Assembly (NCBI GenBank): GCA_964626265.1
Contig: CAZVCG010000003.1
Coordinates: 20,024 to 84,023 of the forward strand
DNA: 64,000 nt
Reading direction: 5' to 3'
Origin: CAZVCG01 sp964626265
GTDB taxonomy: Bacteria > Pseudomonadota > Alphaproteobacteria > UBA9219
Position 1 is the stretch's first letter, and every line of letters starts with the position of its first letter. The notes beneath the pieces are model-generated. The model made no database searches. It saw nothing but the letters and a program-made list of their open reading frames with translations, and was not told the DNA's origin. Positions 26,880-34,171 of this stretch are shown piece after piece. The position numbers were made by a program, and so were the translations under genes.

Positions 26880-27467
26880 ATGTCCCTGTCACGCTTTCTG
26901 ACTCTTGCTGTGGCCGCAACGCTGATGGCCTCGCCAGTCAACGCTCACAACATCGGCGCGCATCACAAATCCAGAAACATCGACCGCGTCGGCTTTTCTC
27001 AAAACGTCTTGTCGCGGATTTCGCCCGAAGAAGACATGGCCTACAGAAAGCCCCCTACGCCCCCGGCACCTCAACCTGCGCCCTACGCCGCTCCCATGGC
27101 CGAAGCGCCCGCGCCGATGCCTGCCCCTGCGCCGATGGTCGAGCCGAGCTATGCGCCAATGCCTTTAACGCCCGCCTACGCCGAACAGCCTATGGACGCG
27201 CCATCCATGGCTTCCTCGCCCTATCAGCAGGCCCCCTATCCTGACCGCGCCAATCCGCCCGCCATCGCCCGTTCGACGCTATACACGGGAATGCATGCGC
27301 CAACGATTGAAAAACTTGATCAAACCGCTGAAAAAGTTTTCCGCTACAGCGAAAGGTTGAGCGGAGGCCCCGGCGCCGTCGATATCGTTGAAAACTCGAC
27401 CTACCCGCGCACAAGGGCAAACGTGCGCCGCTTTCCGACGCAAAGCTATTCGCCTGCCAATAAATAA
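26880..27467 (+). CDS. Pro/Ala/Met-rich secreted protein of unknown function
   Basis: 195 aa. The start at 26880 follows AGAGG with a six-base spacer; the signal peptide is MSLSRFLTLAVAATLMASPVNA. The middle (about residues 55-130) is dominated by Pro, Ala and Met with short motifs such as PAPMPAPAPM, and the end is basic and polar. No cysteine or known domain is seen. It resembles in composition the passenger of the autotransporter 900 bp upstream. It converges with hslO with two bases between the stops. Confidence 0.65.
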   Translation: MSLSRFLTLAVAATLMASPVNAHNIGAHHKSRNIDRVGFSQNVLSRISPEEDMAYRKPPTPPAPQPAPYAAPMAEAPAPMPAPAPMVEPSYAPMPLTPAYAEQPMDAPSMASSPYQQAPYPDRANPPAIARSTLYTGMHAPTIEKLDQTAEKVFRYSERLSGGPGAVDIVENSTYPRTRANVRRFPTQSYSPANK

Positions 27468-27469
27468 AT

Positions 27470-28333
27470 CTAAAGAGAGGCTTCCTGAAAATCGTACGAG
27501 CGGTTGCAGAACTCGCACGTCACGCTGACTTTGCCGTCGACGGCCAGATGCTTCACTTCCTCGCGCGGCAATCCGTCCAGCATCGCCTTCACGCGCTCCG
27601 TCGAGCAACGGCTCTTGTGCCGCACGGGCTTGGCGTCGAACACGCGCACGCCGTCCTCATGAAACAACCGGAAGAGCAAATCCTCGCTCGACAACGCGGG
27701 ATCTGTAAGTTCCTCAAATGTGCATGTTTGCATGATCGTCATGGCGCGTAGCCAGTCGTCCTCCTGCGCCGTGTCTTTCCCCTGCGCCGTCCCGCCCTCG
27801 CTTGGCATCCTTTGAAGCATCAGCGCGCCGCCGCGCCACCTGCCCTCGCCGTTTTGGCCCGCAGCCGCCATGATGCCTGTCGGGATTTGCTCGGACTGGC
27901 GGAAATAGTGCTGCACGGCCTCCGCCAGATTGTCGCCTTCAAGCTTCACGATGCCCTGATACCTGTCATCGACTTCGGCCTGATCCACGGTAAAGGCCAA
28001 ATAACCGTCGCCGACCAAAGCTGCCGCCTCATTCTTCAAGCGTTCGGGGTCGAATTGCGCGTAGGCGCGCACGTCGCCGCCCGTCGTCACATCGGCGACA
28101 AGCAGACGCACCGCGCTGGCGCTTTTGACCTGTAACGTAAAAACGCCGTCGAATTTGAGCGACGAACCGAGCGCAAGAGTCAACGCCACCGACTCGCCCA
28201 GCAATCGGCCCACCTTCGGCGGATAATCATGCTGTTTCAGGATGGCGTCCAGCGACGCGCCAAGCCACACAAGCCGACCGCGAAGTTGGTTGTTTTCGAG
28301 CTGGAAAGGAAGAACGAAATCGTCCTGAATCAT
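27470..28333 (-). CDS. hslO: Redox-regulated holdase Hsp33
   Basis: Cytoplasmic chaperone activated by oxidation of a four-cysteine zinc centre. At 287 aa the N-terminal domain (FQLENNQLRGRLVWLGASLD) and the linker are normal. The C-terminal CxxC is present (VTCEFCNRSYDF). The upstream CxC motif, usually CxCS before an ERV-like run, reads SRCSTERV, so its first cysteine is replaced by serine (codon AGC). This may alter zinc binding and redox response. It is transcribed away from a LexA-like box at 28424-28438. Confidence 0.92.
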   Translation of the reverse strand: MIQDDFVLPFQLENNQLRGRLVWLGASLDAILKQHDYPPKVGRLLGESVALTLALGSSLKFDGVFTLQVKSASAVRLLVADVTTGGDVRAYAQFDPERLKNEAAALVGDGYLAFTVDQAEVDDRYQGIVKLEGDNLAEAVQHYFRQSEQIPTGIMAAAGQNGEGRWRGGALMLQRMPSEGGTAQGKDTAQEDDWLRAMTIMQTCTFEELTDPALSSEDLLFRLFHEDGVRVFDAKPVRHKSRCSTERVKAMLDGLPREEVKHLAVDGKVSVTCEFCNRSYDFQEASL

Positions 28334-28423
28334 AGTCCGGTTACCTTTGCGTTTTATGAATCATAATGTATTTTCAATATGTTAATTGCGCAACCCTTGC
28401 ATGATTCTTAACGAAATAGTTTT

Positions 28424-28438
28424 GAACAAAACAAGAAC
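28424..28438. promoter_or_regulatory. Candidate LexA box between hslO and the small RNA locus
   Basis: GAAC-N7-GAAC (28424-28427, 28435-28438), the same motif as upstream of mraZ. It lies seven bases before a -35-like TTGACT on the + strand and 91 bp upstream of hslO on the other. Confidence 0.5.
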
Positions 28439-28444
28439 ATCTCA

Positions 28445-28474
28445 TTGACTTTTTGAGGCCGGAAAGGCTAGCCT
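28445..28474 (+). promoter_or_regulatory. Candidate promoter of a small RNA
   Basis: TTGACT (28445-28450) and TAGCCT (28469-28474) with an 18-base spacer. The -35 match is good and the -10 match is moderate. A structured region with a terminator begins just downstream. Confidence 0.4.
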
Positions 28475-28480
28475 GAGGCG

Positions 28481-28575
28481 TGCCTAGAGTAGAGCAAAGG
28501 TGGGCTGTGCAGCGGCCCACCTCAGGCATTCAGGGACGAACGTGAGATGTTGAGCATCGATCGTTCGTCCCTTTT
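28481..28575 (+). ncRNA. Candidate structured small RNA with intrinsic terminator
   Basis: In the 311-bp gap between hslO and the DUF2125 gene. TGCCT (28481-28485) pairs with AGGCA (28524-28528). Inside it AGGTGGGC (28498-28505) pairs perfectly with GCCCACCT (28515-28522). A 10-bp terminator stem follows, GGGACGAACG (28533-28542) with CGTTCGTCCC (28562-28571), its loop holding a further GATG/CATC pair, then TTTT. No open frame fits. It could instead be a leader of the following gene, which starts 70 bp later, but the terminator argues for a separate RNA. Confidence 0.6.
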
Positions 28576-28644
28576 CATTTCCGCGCAAATCAAAAAAAGT
28601 TATCGCGTTGTCTGTTTTGGTTAAGTCCTGATAGGATAACGCTT

Positions 28645-29706
28645 ATGTCTGAAAAGCACCGATTCCGCCGCCCCCCTCGCACATGGTCCGTCATAACCAT
28701 GTTCTTCGTGTTGGGACTCGCCGCGTTCTATGGCGGATTTTGGTTTGTTATGGCGGAAATGGTGACCCGGCAATTTGATGATTGGGTCGCGGAAGAACGC
28801 ACAGACGGCCATACGCTCGCTTTCGAGGAAGAGAATGCGCAGGACACACCCTTCGCCATCAAGCGCCATCTCCGCAACGTCAAGTGGAGCAACGGCAAAA
28901 GCGCGGCCGTTCAGATCGACGATATAAGGTTATCGGTCAGGCCATGGTGCTGGCGTTCCGTTGAAGCCACCTTCGAAAACGGCGCGGGCATCACCACTTT
29001 GCCCCCGCTGGCATCGTTGCCGCTGACGTTTCAGGCCGACCGCGGCGCGGGAAGCTTTACATGGAACAAAGCCGGTCTCTGGACTCGCGCGCAGCAAAGC
29101 GTCTCAGGCCTCAAGATAGGCCAAGCGGGCGCAACGCTCCTGTCCGCTTCCACGTTACACATGACGGCTGAACGCGCCAAGACCCCGCCAAAGGACTACA
29201 AAGAAACCGGCATCGCTTTCTCGGCCGACGCGAACGGCATCAAAGTTAAAACGGAAAAGGCGCTTCCCTTCGGCGACACCCTCTCCCATGTCGATGTAAC
29301 GTTGCGCGTCATGGGCAATGCGCCGGATTTCCGCAGCAAAAAATCGGTAGCGGCATGGAACGCCAACAGCGGCATAATCGAGATTGACAGTCTCCGCCTC
29401 GACTGGAGTCCGCTTAACATCATCCTGAAGGGCACGCTTGCGCCGACGACCGCATTGCAACCCGAAGGCGCGTTTACGGTGACGCTGCCGCACCGCGAAG
29501 CGGTGATCCGGGCTCTCATTACGAACAAGTGGTTTTCCGACAAAGAAATTGACAAGCTGCGTAGCGAGTTGGCTCTCATCCCAAAGACTGACGCCACCGA
29601 TCCGGCAAGCAACGACAACGTGCCCATATCCTTGCAGGGCGGCGGCATGTTCATCGGCATGTCGCGCATCGTAACCATCCCGCCCCTTGTCTGGCAGGAA
29701 CAGTAG
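28645..29706 (+). CDS. DUF2125 family membrane-anchored protein
   Basis: 353 aa. One N-terminal membrane helix (about residues 15-36, MFFVLGLAAFYGGFWFVMAE), then a beta-rich periplasmic domain with ADRGAGSFTWNKAGL and SGIIEIDSLRLDWSPLNIILKG, features I associate with DUF2125. The family is alphaproteobacterial and is often found beside tyrA, as here about 1 kb away on the opposite strand. Function is unknown. GATAGG precedes the start at a suitable distance. Confidence 0.72.
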   Translation: MSEKHRFRRPPRTWSVITMFFVLGLAAFYGGFWFVMAEMVTRQFDDWVAEERTDGHTLAFEEENAQDTPFAIKRHLRNVKWSNGKSAAVQIDDIRLSVRPWCWRSVEATFENGAGITTLPPLASLPLTFQADRGAGSFTWNKAGLWTRAQQSVSGLKIGQAGATLLSASTLHMTAERAKTPPKDYKETGIAFSADANGIKVKTEKALPFGDTLSHVDVTLRVMGNAPDFRSKKSVAAWNANSGIIEIDSLRLDWSPLNIILKGTLAPTTALQPEGAFTVTLPHREAVIRALITNKWFSDKEIDKLRSELALIPKTDATDPASNDNVPISLQGGGMFIGMSRIVTIPPLVWQEQ

Positions 29707-29728
29707 AACTTCCCTCATAAATAAGATT

Positions 29729-29858
29729 GTCATTCCGGAACATTTTCTTTTCGGACGCTATAGCGGACGAAAGAAAATGGATCCGGAATCCCGTTTAGTT
29801 TCATACTGACATAACAAACGGGATTCCGGGTTCGCGCTAAAGCGCGCCCCGGAATGAC
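29729..29858. repeat. Palindromic element, copy A of the GTCATTCC family
   Basis: Outer arms GTCATTCCGG (29729-29738) and CCGGAATGAC (29849-29858) enclose a second pair, GGATCCGGAATCCCGTTT on the left and AAACGGGATTCCGGG on the right. The element fills the gap between the DUF2125 and M50 genes, whose stops face it. Related copies lie at 37819, 46299 and 62273. Confidence 0.75.
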
Positions 29859-29900
29859 ACAAAATTTTATTCAACAAAAACTGAACGGTAATATGGCGGC

Positions 29901-30551
29901 TCACAGCTTCGCCATCAGAAAACCCATCAAAGGCTCGAATATAACCTGAAACACGCCGGTCACCATGAGCAACAGAAGAATGGCTATCCCGAACCTTTCA
30001 AGCTTCATGTAGGTCTTCGCCAGCTTGTCCGGAAGCAACGCGCCCAAGGCGCGTCCGCCGTCCAGCGGCGGGATGGGAATGAGGTTAAAAACAATCAGCG
30101 CGAGATTGATCGCCATGCCGAACTCGGCCATCTCGCCAAGAACGGCGCGGCTTAAAGACGTCAGGCCTTCGGCTTGATCGGCGAACTTGCCTACGAGCCG
30201 CCATCCCCAAAGCATGATCATGTTCGCCGCCGCGCCTGCAAGCGCGACAAGCAACGTCGCCAGAGACCCGCCGCGCAGCCGGCGGAAATTGACCGGCACG
30301 GGCTTCGCCCACCCGAACACGAAAGGCACCTTCGCCAAAATGAGCAATCCAGGCAAAAGCAGCGTGCCGACAGGGTCTATGTGCCTTATCGGATTGAAGC
30401 TCAAGCGGCCCAAATCGCGCGCCGTCGTATCGCCGAAGCGCAACGCTACCCATCCGTGCGCGACTTCGTGTACCACGATCGCGAACACCCCCGGTATGAG
30501 CCAGACAAGGATTTGAGCCACAATGTGTATGTCATCGGCATTCATAGTCAT
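29901..30551 (-). CDS. Site-2 protease family (M50) membrane protein
   Basis: 216-aa membrane metalloprotease with about five helices. Zinc motif HEVAH at residues 28-32 and the second motif NLIPIPPLDGGRAL near residue 160 with the metal-binding Asp. There is no PDZ domain, so it belongs to the short rhomboid-like M50 group rather than RseP. The substrate is unknown. Upstream lies a 75-bp palindromic element, then tyrA on the same strand. Confidence 0.88.
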   Translation of the reverse strand: MTMNADDIHIVAQILVWLIPGVFAIVVHEVAHGWVALRFGDTTARDLGRLSFNPIRHIDPVGTLLLPGLLILAKVPFVFGWAKPVPVNFRRLRGGSLATLLVALAGAAANMIMLWGWRLVGKFADQAEGLTSLSRAVLGEMAEFGMAINLALIVFNLIPIPPLDGGRALGALLPDKLAKTYMKLERFGIAILLLLMVTGVFQVIFEPLMGFLMAKL

Positions 30552-30589
30552 ACAAGCAATGATTCTTCCCGATCATGTATAGATGCATC

Positions 30590-30664
30590 GGGGACACAAT
30601 AAAAATGCCCAACCAGCAACTTTGGTCTCTCGAAACGTTTGAAAGGGCATTTTATTGTGTCCCC
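30590..30664. repeat. 75-bp palindromic element with GGGGACACAAT ends, copy 1
   Basis: Left arm 30590-30610 and right arm 30645-30664 are near-perfect inverted repeats of about 20 bp: GGGGACACAATAAAAATGCCC on the left in effect, with one base bulged. The centre is about 34 bp. ATC flanks both ends, a possible target duplication. It lies between the M50 gene and tyrA. Copy 2 is at 32275. Confidence 0.75.
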
Positions 30665-30713
30665 ATCGTCATGCCTTATTGCTACAAAAAGAAACTTGTC
30701 CGGAATGATGTTT

Positions 30714-31631
30714 TTATTTCTCTTCCTCAACCTTCGGCGGTTCGACGAGACGTTTCGCCGGCGCGCCGCGGCGTATCGCGCGTCCGTGCTCGAAACGCGC
30801 TTGCAACGCTTCGCCATCGCCCGCCGCAATTTCCTTTTCCAGCGCATCCAGATCGCCCCGAAACCGCTTAAGAATATCCAGAACGGCTTCGCGGTTGTTC
30901 AGAAAAACGTCGCGCCACATGACGGGATCGCTTGCCGCTACGCGGGTCAAATCGCGGAACGACGTTCCGGCGAAATTGATGACCTCCTGCCCTAGATCGC
31001 CCGCCAGCGTATCCGCCGTGCCGATGGCCGTAAACGCTACGCAATGCGGCAGGTGCGATACCATTGCCAACACGCGGTCGTGATGCGCAGGCTCCATCGT
31101 CTCGACCTTCGCCCCGCATTTCCGCAACAGCGTTTTGACCTTCTCCAAAGCCGACGCATCCGTCTTAGGCAACGGCGTCAGCAACCACCAGCGCTCATGG
31201 AACAATTCCGCGAAACCCGCGTCGGGGCCGGATTCTTCCGTGCCTGCTATCGGATGCCCCGGCACAAAATGAACGCCCGCCGAAATATGCGGCGCGATAG
31301 CGGCAATCGCGGCCTCTTTTACCGACCCGACGTCCGTAACGATGCATCCCTCCTTTAAATGCGGCCCAATCTGGGCCGCAACCGCGCCCAACGCGCCTAC
31401 GGGCGTCGATAATACCACAAGGTCGGAGTCTTTCACCGCCGCGACATTGTCCGTCATCGCGTCGTCGACCAGCTCCAGTTCCAACGCCATCTTGACGTGC
31501 TTTTCGTTCGCGTCGCCGCAAACGATGGCGTTCGCCAAGCCGTTATGGCGCATCGCCAACGCCATCGACGACCCGATCAGGCCGATGCCGATGATGGCGA
31601 CGCGTTCAAAAAGGGGCTGGGAGGAAGACAA
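30714..31631 (-). CDS. tyrA: Prephenate/arogenate dehydrogenase
   Basis: NAD(P)-dependent dehydrogenase of tyrosine synthesis, 305 aa. Rossmann loop AIIGIGLIGSSMALAM near residues 12-27, VVLSTPVGA, GSVKEAAI, HFVPGHPIAGTEESG with the catalytic His, and VSHLPHCVAFTAIG in the helical domain. Whether it prefers prephenate or arogenate cannot be read from the sequence. In many Alphaproteobacteria a chorismate mutase gene, hisC and tyrA run together; here hisC is missing and a secreted-protein gene lies between. Confidence 0.93.
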   Translation of the reverse strand: MSSSQPLFERVAIIGIGLIGSSMALAMRHNGLANAIVCGDANEKHVKMALELELVDDAMTDNVAAVKDSDLVVLSTPVGALGAVAAQIGPHLKEGCIVTDVGSVKEAAIAAIAPHISAGVHFVPGHPIAGTEESGPDAGFAELFHERWWLLTPLPKTDASALEKVKTLLRKCGAKVETMEPAHHDRVLAMVSHLPHCVAFTAIGTADTLAGDLGQEVINFAGTSFRDLTRVAASDPVMWRDVFLNNREAVLDILKRFRGDLDALEKEIAAGDGEALQARFEHGRAIRRGAPAKRLVEPPKVEEEK

Positions 31632-31680
31632 GGGGATAACTTATAGCGTGGAGGAATTTATTGCGTTCATGGCCAAGCGT

Positions 31681-32193
31681 TCATTTTGGATCGCACTTAA
31701 CGGTAATTTTGGTCAACATGCCGGACTGAACAGAGTTCCTCGGATTGCCGTCCTTGCATGTCACGACGAGATTTAATTCGCCTTTGTAGGTGAAGCACTT
31801 CGCCTGCACCGCGCTTTCTCCGATTGCTCCGATATAAGAGCTAGTCGTGCGCGCGCTGCACGTAAGGCTGGTTAAATATCCTGCATCTAGCGTCACAGCA
31901 TAGTCATTTCCCGTGCGCTGCACGAAGACGCCTTGCGGCGCATCAATCGAATGACCTCCTTTGGCGTCATAACGTTCATACTCCGGCGCCTCTTGCTGAA
32001 CGGGAGTAATGACCCTGAGATTATTCGGCGCTTCGGGCTGAATGATGCCAAAACCTGGCGGCTTGGGCGCTTCGCCCGGATTCACCCCTGCCTCCTGCGC
32101 CTTGGCCATCTTGCCCAACATCATCACGCCGCAAAATGCCATCATGAAAACAATCGGTTTCTTTCCCGCGAGCCTTCTTGCAATTCCTGGCAT
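31681..32193 (-). CDS. Secreted hypothetical protein (170 aa)
   Basis: Signal peptide within residues 1-32 (basic start, hydrophobic VFMMAFCGVMML, then KAQE). The mature part has a Pro-rich linker and a C-terminal domain with four cysteines (LTCSARTT, AKCFTY, VVTCKDG, VKCDPK) that could form two disulfides. No family recognised. AAGGAG lies 11 bases before the start. It lies between tyrA and the chorismate-mutase gene on the same strand. Confidence 0.7.
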   Translation of the reverse strand: MPGIARRLAGKKPIVFMMAFCGVMMLGKMAKAQEAGVNPGEAPKPPGFGIIQPEAPNNLRVITPVQQEAPEYERYDAKGGHSIDAPQGVFVQRTGNDYAVTLDAGYLTSLTCSARTTSSYIGAIGESAVQAKCFTYKGELNLVVTCKDGNPRNSVQSGMLTKITVKCDPK

Positions 32194-32254
32194 TATCTTA
32201 TTTTCTCCTTATGATTATTTATCCATTCAATTTATCTTTGAGCCAACTGATTGC

Positions 32255-32282
32255 AGCGAGGGGGACACAGCGAGGGGGACAC
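32255..32282. repeat. 14-bp tandem duplication
   Basis: AGCGAGGGGGACAC is present twice in tandem (32255-32268 and 32269-32282), duplicating part of the left end of the palindromic element that starts at 32275. This suggests slippage or a partial second insertion. Confidence 0.85.
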
Positions 32283-32350
32283 AATAAAAAAGGCTTTAGC
32301 AATCGTTCAACTTCCTAACCGTCGTATCTTGCCTTTTTTATTGTGTCCCC
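32275..32350. repeat. 76-bp palindromic element with GGGGACACAAT ends, copy 2
   Basis: GGGGACACAATAAAAAAGGC (32275-32294) and its complement (32331-32350) flank a 36-bp centre unrelated to that of copy 1. Same termini as 30590-30664, so this is a repeat family and not a gene-specific terminator. It lies between the secreted-protein gene and the chorismate-mutase gene. Confidence 0.75.
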
Positions 32351-32408
32351 ATTGCCTTTCGCCGCTTGATGCTTTGATTCAATTTAAAGTTAAACGGCTA
32401 TATGTTGC

Positions 32409-33302
32409 TTACCTCCGCCCGCCCTTCAACGGCACGGCATACCCGCCCATCGGGGCAAGGTATTGCATGCGGCTGCCCAGCATGGCGCGCAAACGCGATA
32501 GGCGCGTGTCGGCGCGGCCAACGAAGCCATCGACTTCGGCGAGATAAAGCGTCGGCGCGGAACCGCCACGGCCCGTTGTTTGCGACATCAACTGGCGCAC
32601 TTTGTAACCGGCCTTGCCGAGCAAACGCTTCATTTCCATTTCGGGCACGTGCACGCAATGCAAAGCCAGAAAGCTGCGATCATCGCCCGTCAGTTCGGGA
32701 TACAGCTTGCCGACGACAAGACCTGAAGACATTGCGCGGCGCGCGTTGGAGCGTCCTGCCTTAAGCGGCTCAAACGGCAGCGTGGCAAAAACGGTCAATA
32801 CGTTGGCTTTATCGCCAGCCAATAGAGGCCACCAGGAATCTTTTTCGCCTTGAATTGGAGGTGGAACGACGGCGATTGTCGCCTTGTTCGCTTGCACGGC
32901 CTTGATCGCGGCCATGGCAGTCGGCATTTCGACGAGAGGCGTAAAGGCGCCGAAATGGTCGCGCGCCATATCCCACAGGTCCGGCCCCTTCTCCGGCGCG
33001 TAAACGGCGACCTTCACCGGCCCCTCGAGAAGCGTGAACGCCGAAATCATCTCGCGCCAAAGGCGGATCACCAGCCCCTCGGGTAGCTTGCCCTGCGGAC
33101 GACCCATCAATGCGCGCATCATCTGCGCCTCGCGGCCCGGCCTTATATAGATATGCTGCTTGCCCTTGTGCCTGCGCACGGAATCGATGATTTCAGCCCG
33201 CTCCATAAGCATGGAATGCAGGGCGCTATCGATCTGGTCGATCTGCGCGCGCAGATCGGCCAAAGCCTGTTTGTCAGGGTTCACGGCAGGTTTAACGGGC
33301 AT
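32409..33302 (-). CDS. Chorismate mutase with degenerate prephenate-dehydratase-like C-terminus
   Basis: 297 aa. The N-terminal 90 residues are an AroQ-type chorismate mutase (LRAQIDQIDSALHSMLMERA, then a later RLWREMISAF helix). The rest resembles a periplasmic-binding-like prephenate dehydratase fold (AVYAPEKGPDLWDMARDHFG) but I do not see a clear catalytic Thr-Arg-Phe motif. Alphaproteobacterial proteins of this size are commonly annotated simply as chorismate mutase. It feeds prephenate to TyrA nearby. The true phenylalanine enzyme may be encoded elsewhere. Confidence 0.75.
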   Translation of the reverse strand: MPVKPAVNPDKQALADLRAQIDQIDSALHSMLMERAEIIDSVRRHKGKQHIYIRPGREAQMMRALMGRPQGKLPEGLVIRLWREMISAFTLLEGPVKVAVYAPEKGPDLWDMARDHFGAFTPLVEMPTAMAAIKAVQANKATIAVVPPPIQGEKDSWWPLLAGDKANVLTVFATLPFEPLKAGRSNARRAMSSGLVVGKLYPELTGDDRSFLALHCVHVPEMEMKRLLGKAGYKVRQLMSQTTGRGGSAPTLYLAEVDGFVGRADTRLSRLRAMLGSRMQYLAPMGGYAVPLKGGRR

Positions 33303-33452
33303 GGCAGGTCTTTCAGTTATTCATTTCCAAGAGGTTAGCAAAGCAATTTAGCGCAAAACTTCCAGAAAGCCAAATGTGAATGCATGCAATGATTTATGGG
33401 AAAATTTCGGAATAATTACAGGTAAGAAAGCATAAAAGTCTCTACAACGTCA

Positions 33453-33460
33453 TTAACCAT
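33453..33460 (+). promoter_or_regulatory. TTAACCAT, CtrA half-site-like motif
   Basis: Single 8-base match in the 268-bp gap between the chorismate-mutase gene and the small gene at 33571. A match this short is expected by chance in AT-rich DNA. Confidence 0.2.
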
Positions 33461-33570
33461 AACACAGATTTTTCAGCGTATTCTTTGCCTACAAAGATGT
33501 TAGGGTCCGGACCCGAGATTTACGCAACAAATAGCTTTCTATACTGAGTTCAGTTTACGGAGAAAATAAT

Positions 33571-33744
33571 ATGGCCTCAAAAAGCCGCAAAGTCATTGCT
33601 ATCGCATCGTCCTTGGCTTTCCTTACCTGTGCAGGTTACATCTTCACGCGCCTCGCCTCATGCGAGCGAAAGTATGAAACGCCCTCGGCAACATATAAAG
33701 CTCCCACCTTCAATAACCCCCGCGCACCAAAGCACGTGCCGTAA
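33571..33744 (+). CDS. Small membrane or secreted peptide (57 aa)
   Basis: A short gene with GGAGAA eight bases before ATG 33571. Basic start (MASKSRKV), one hydrophobic helix (IAIASSLAFLTCAGYIF), then a polar Pro-rich tail. LTCAGY could be a lipobox-like cysteine but lacks the usual spacing, and a second Cys follows in LASCERKY. No family recognised. Two hairpins and a long inverted repeat lie downstream. Confidence 0.5.
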   Translation: MASKSRKVIAIASSLAFLTCAGYIFTRLASCERKYETPSATYKAPTFNNPRAPKHVP

Positions 33745-33816
33745 CGTATGTGCCAGAAGAGAATGCGTAAAAAGAAAACAACCTACCTCACCTGAACACT
33801 GACGCGCGCGCCAAAA

Positions 33817-33886
33817 CCTCTCCTCCTTCTTTAGGAGGAGAGGGCGGAAAATCTTAGGCTTACTTTAGCAAGGCTTAGATTTTCCG
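33817..33886. repeat. Two adjacent hairpins next to the left long repeat
   Basis: CCTCTCCTCC (33817-33826) pairs with GGAGGAGAGG (33834-33843). Directly after it CGGAAAATCT (33845-33854) pairs with AGATTTTCCG (33877-33886), its inner part continuing with mismatches. Together with the inverted repeat at 33889 they fill the 427-bp gene-free stretch between the small peptide gene and the methyltransferase. Confidence 0.7.
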
Positions 33887-33888
33887 AA

Positions 33889-34100
33889 TGAGGTGGTCGG
33901 CGCGGTAAAAGTTAACGACGCCTACGCCTGACGTGTTGGCGTTAACCCTGTCGCGGGGCTTTTTTAACATTTCACGCAAAATGTGCGCCACGGTTTCAGG
34001 CATTTTGGGCGCCTTTTGGAGGAGGATTTTGGCATGATCGGCCCGAAAAAAGGAGGATTTCGGCATTATAGACGCAAAAAAATCCTGAAATTCGGGGCGC
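33889..34100 (+). repeat. Long inverted repeat, left copy
   Basis: A 212-bp sequence whose reverse complement, with scattered changes, recurs at 35749-35958. The best-kept block runs from GGCATGATCGGCCCG through GGAGGATTTCGGCATTA (about 34031-34068). A hairpin with arms GTTAACG (33911-33917) and CGTTAAC (33940-33946) is kept in the partner with different but still pairing bases. A frame of 77 codons on the - strand (33875-34108) is broken in the other copy, so coding is unlikely. Confidence 0.85.
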
Positions 34101-34141
34101 AAACGCAATCGTTTTTGTGCGGCATTTAATGCGTCAATCTG

Positions 34142-34165
34142 CCCCCGAATTCGGGGGCGCTTTTT
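34142..34165 (+). terminator. Palindrome with T-run after the left long repeat
   Basis: CCCCCGAATTCGGGGG (34142-34157) followed by CGCTTTTT. It could end a + strand transcript coming through the long repeat. The methyltransferase stop is 7 bp further on, but on the - strand this palindrome has no T tail. Confidence 0.5.
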
Positions 34166-34171
34166 GCCGTT

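Noticed and set aside
28445..28530. Resemblance of GGCCGGAAAGG to the signal recognition particle RNA core
   Set aside because: The flanking conserved SRP RNA tetraloop and stem sequences are absent; only a short local similarity.
33875..34108. 77-codon frame inside the left long inverted repeat
   Set aside because: The matching region in the right copy has a two-base deletion and a stop, and differences are not concentrated at third codon positions, so coding is unlikely.
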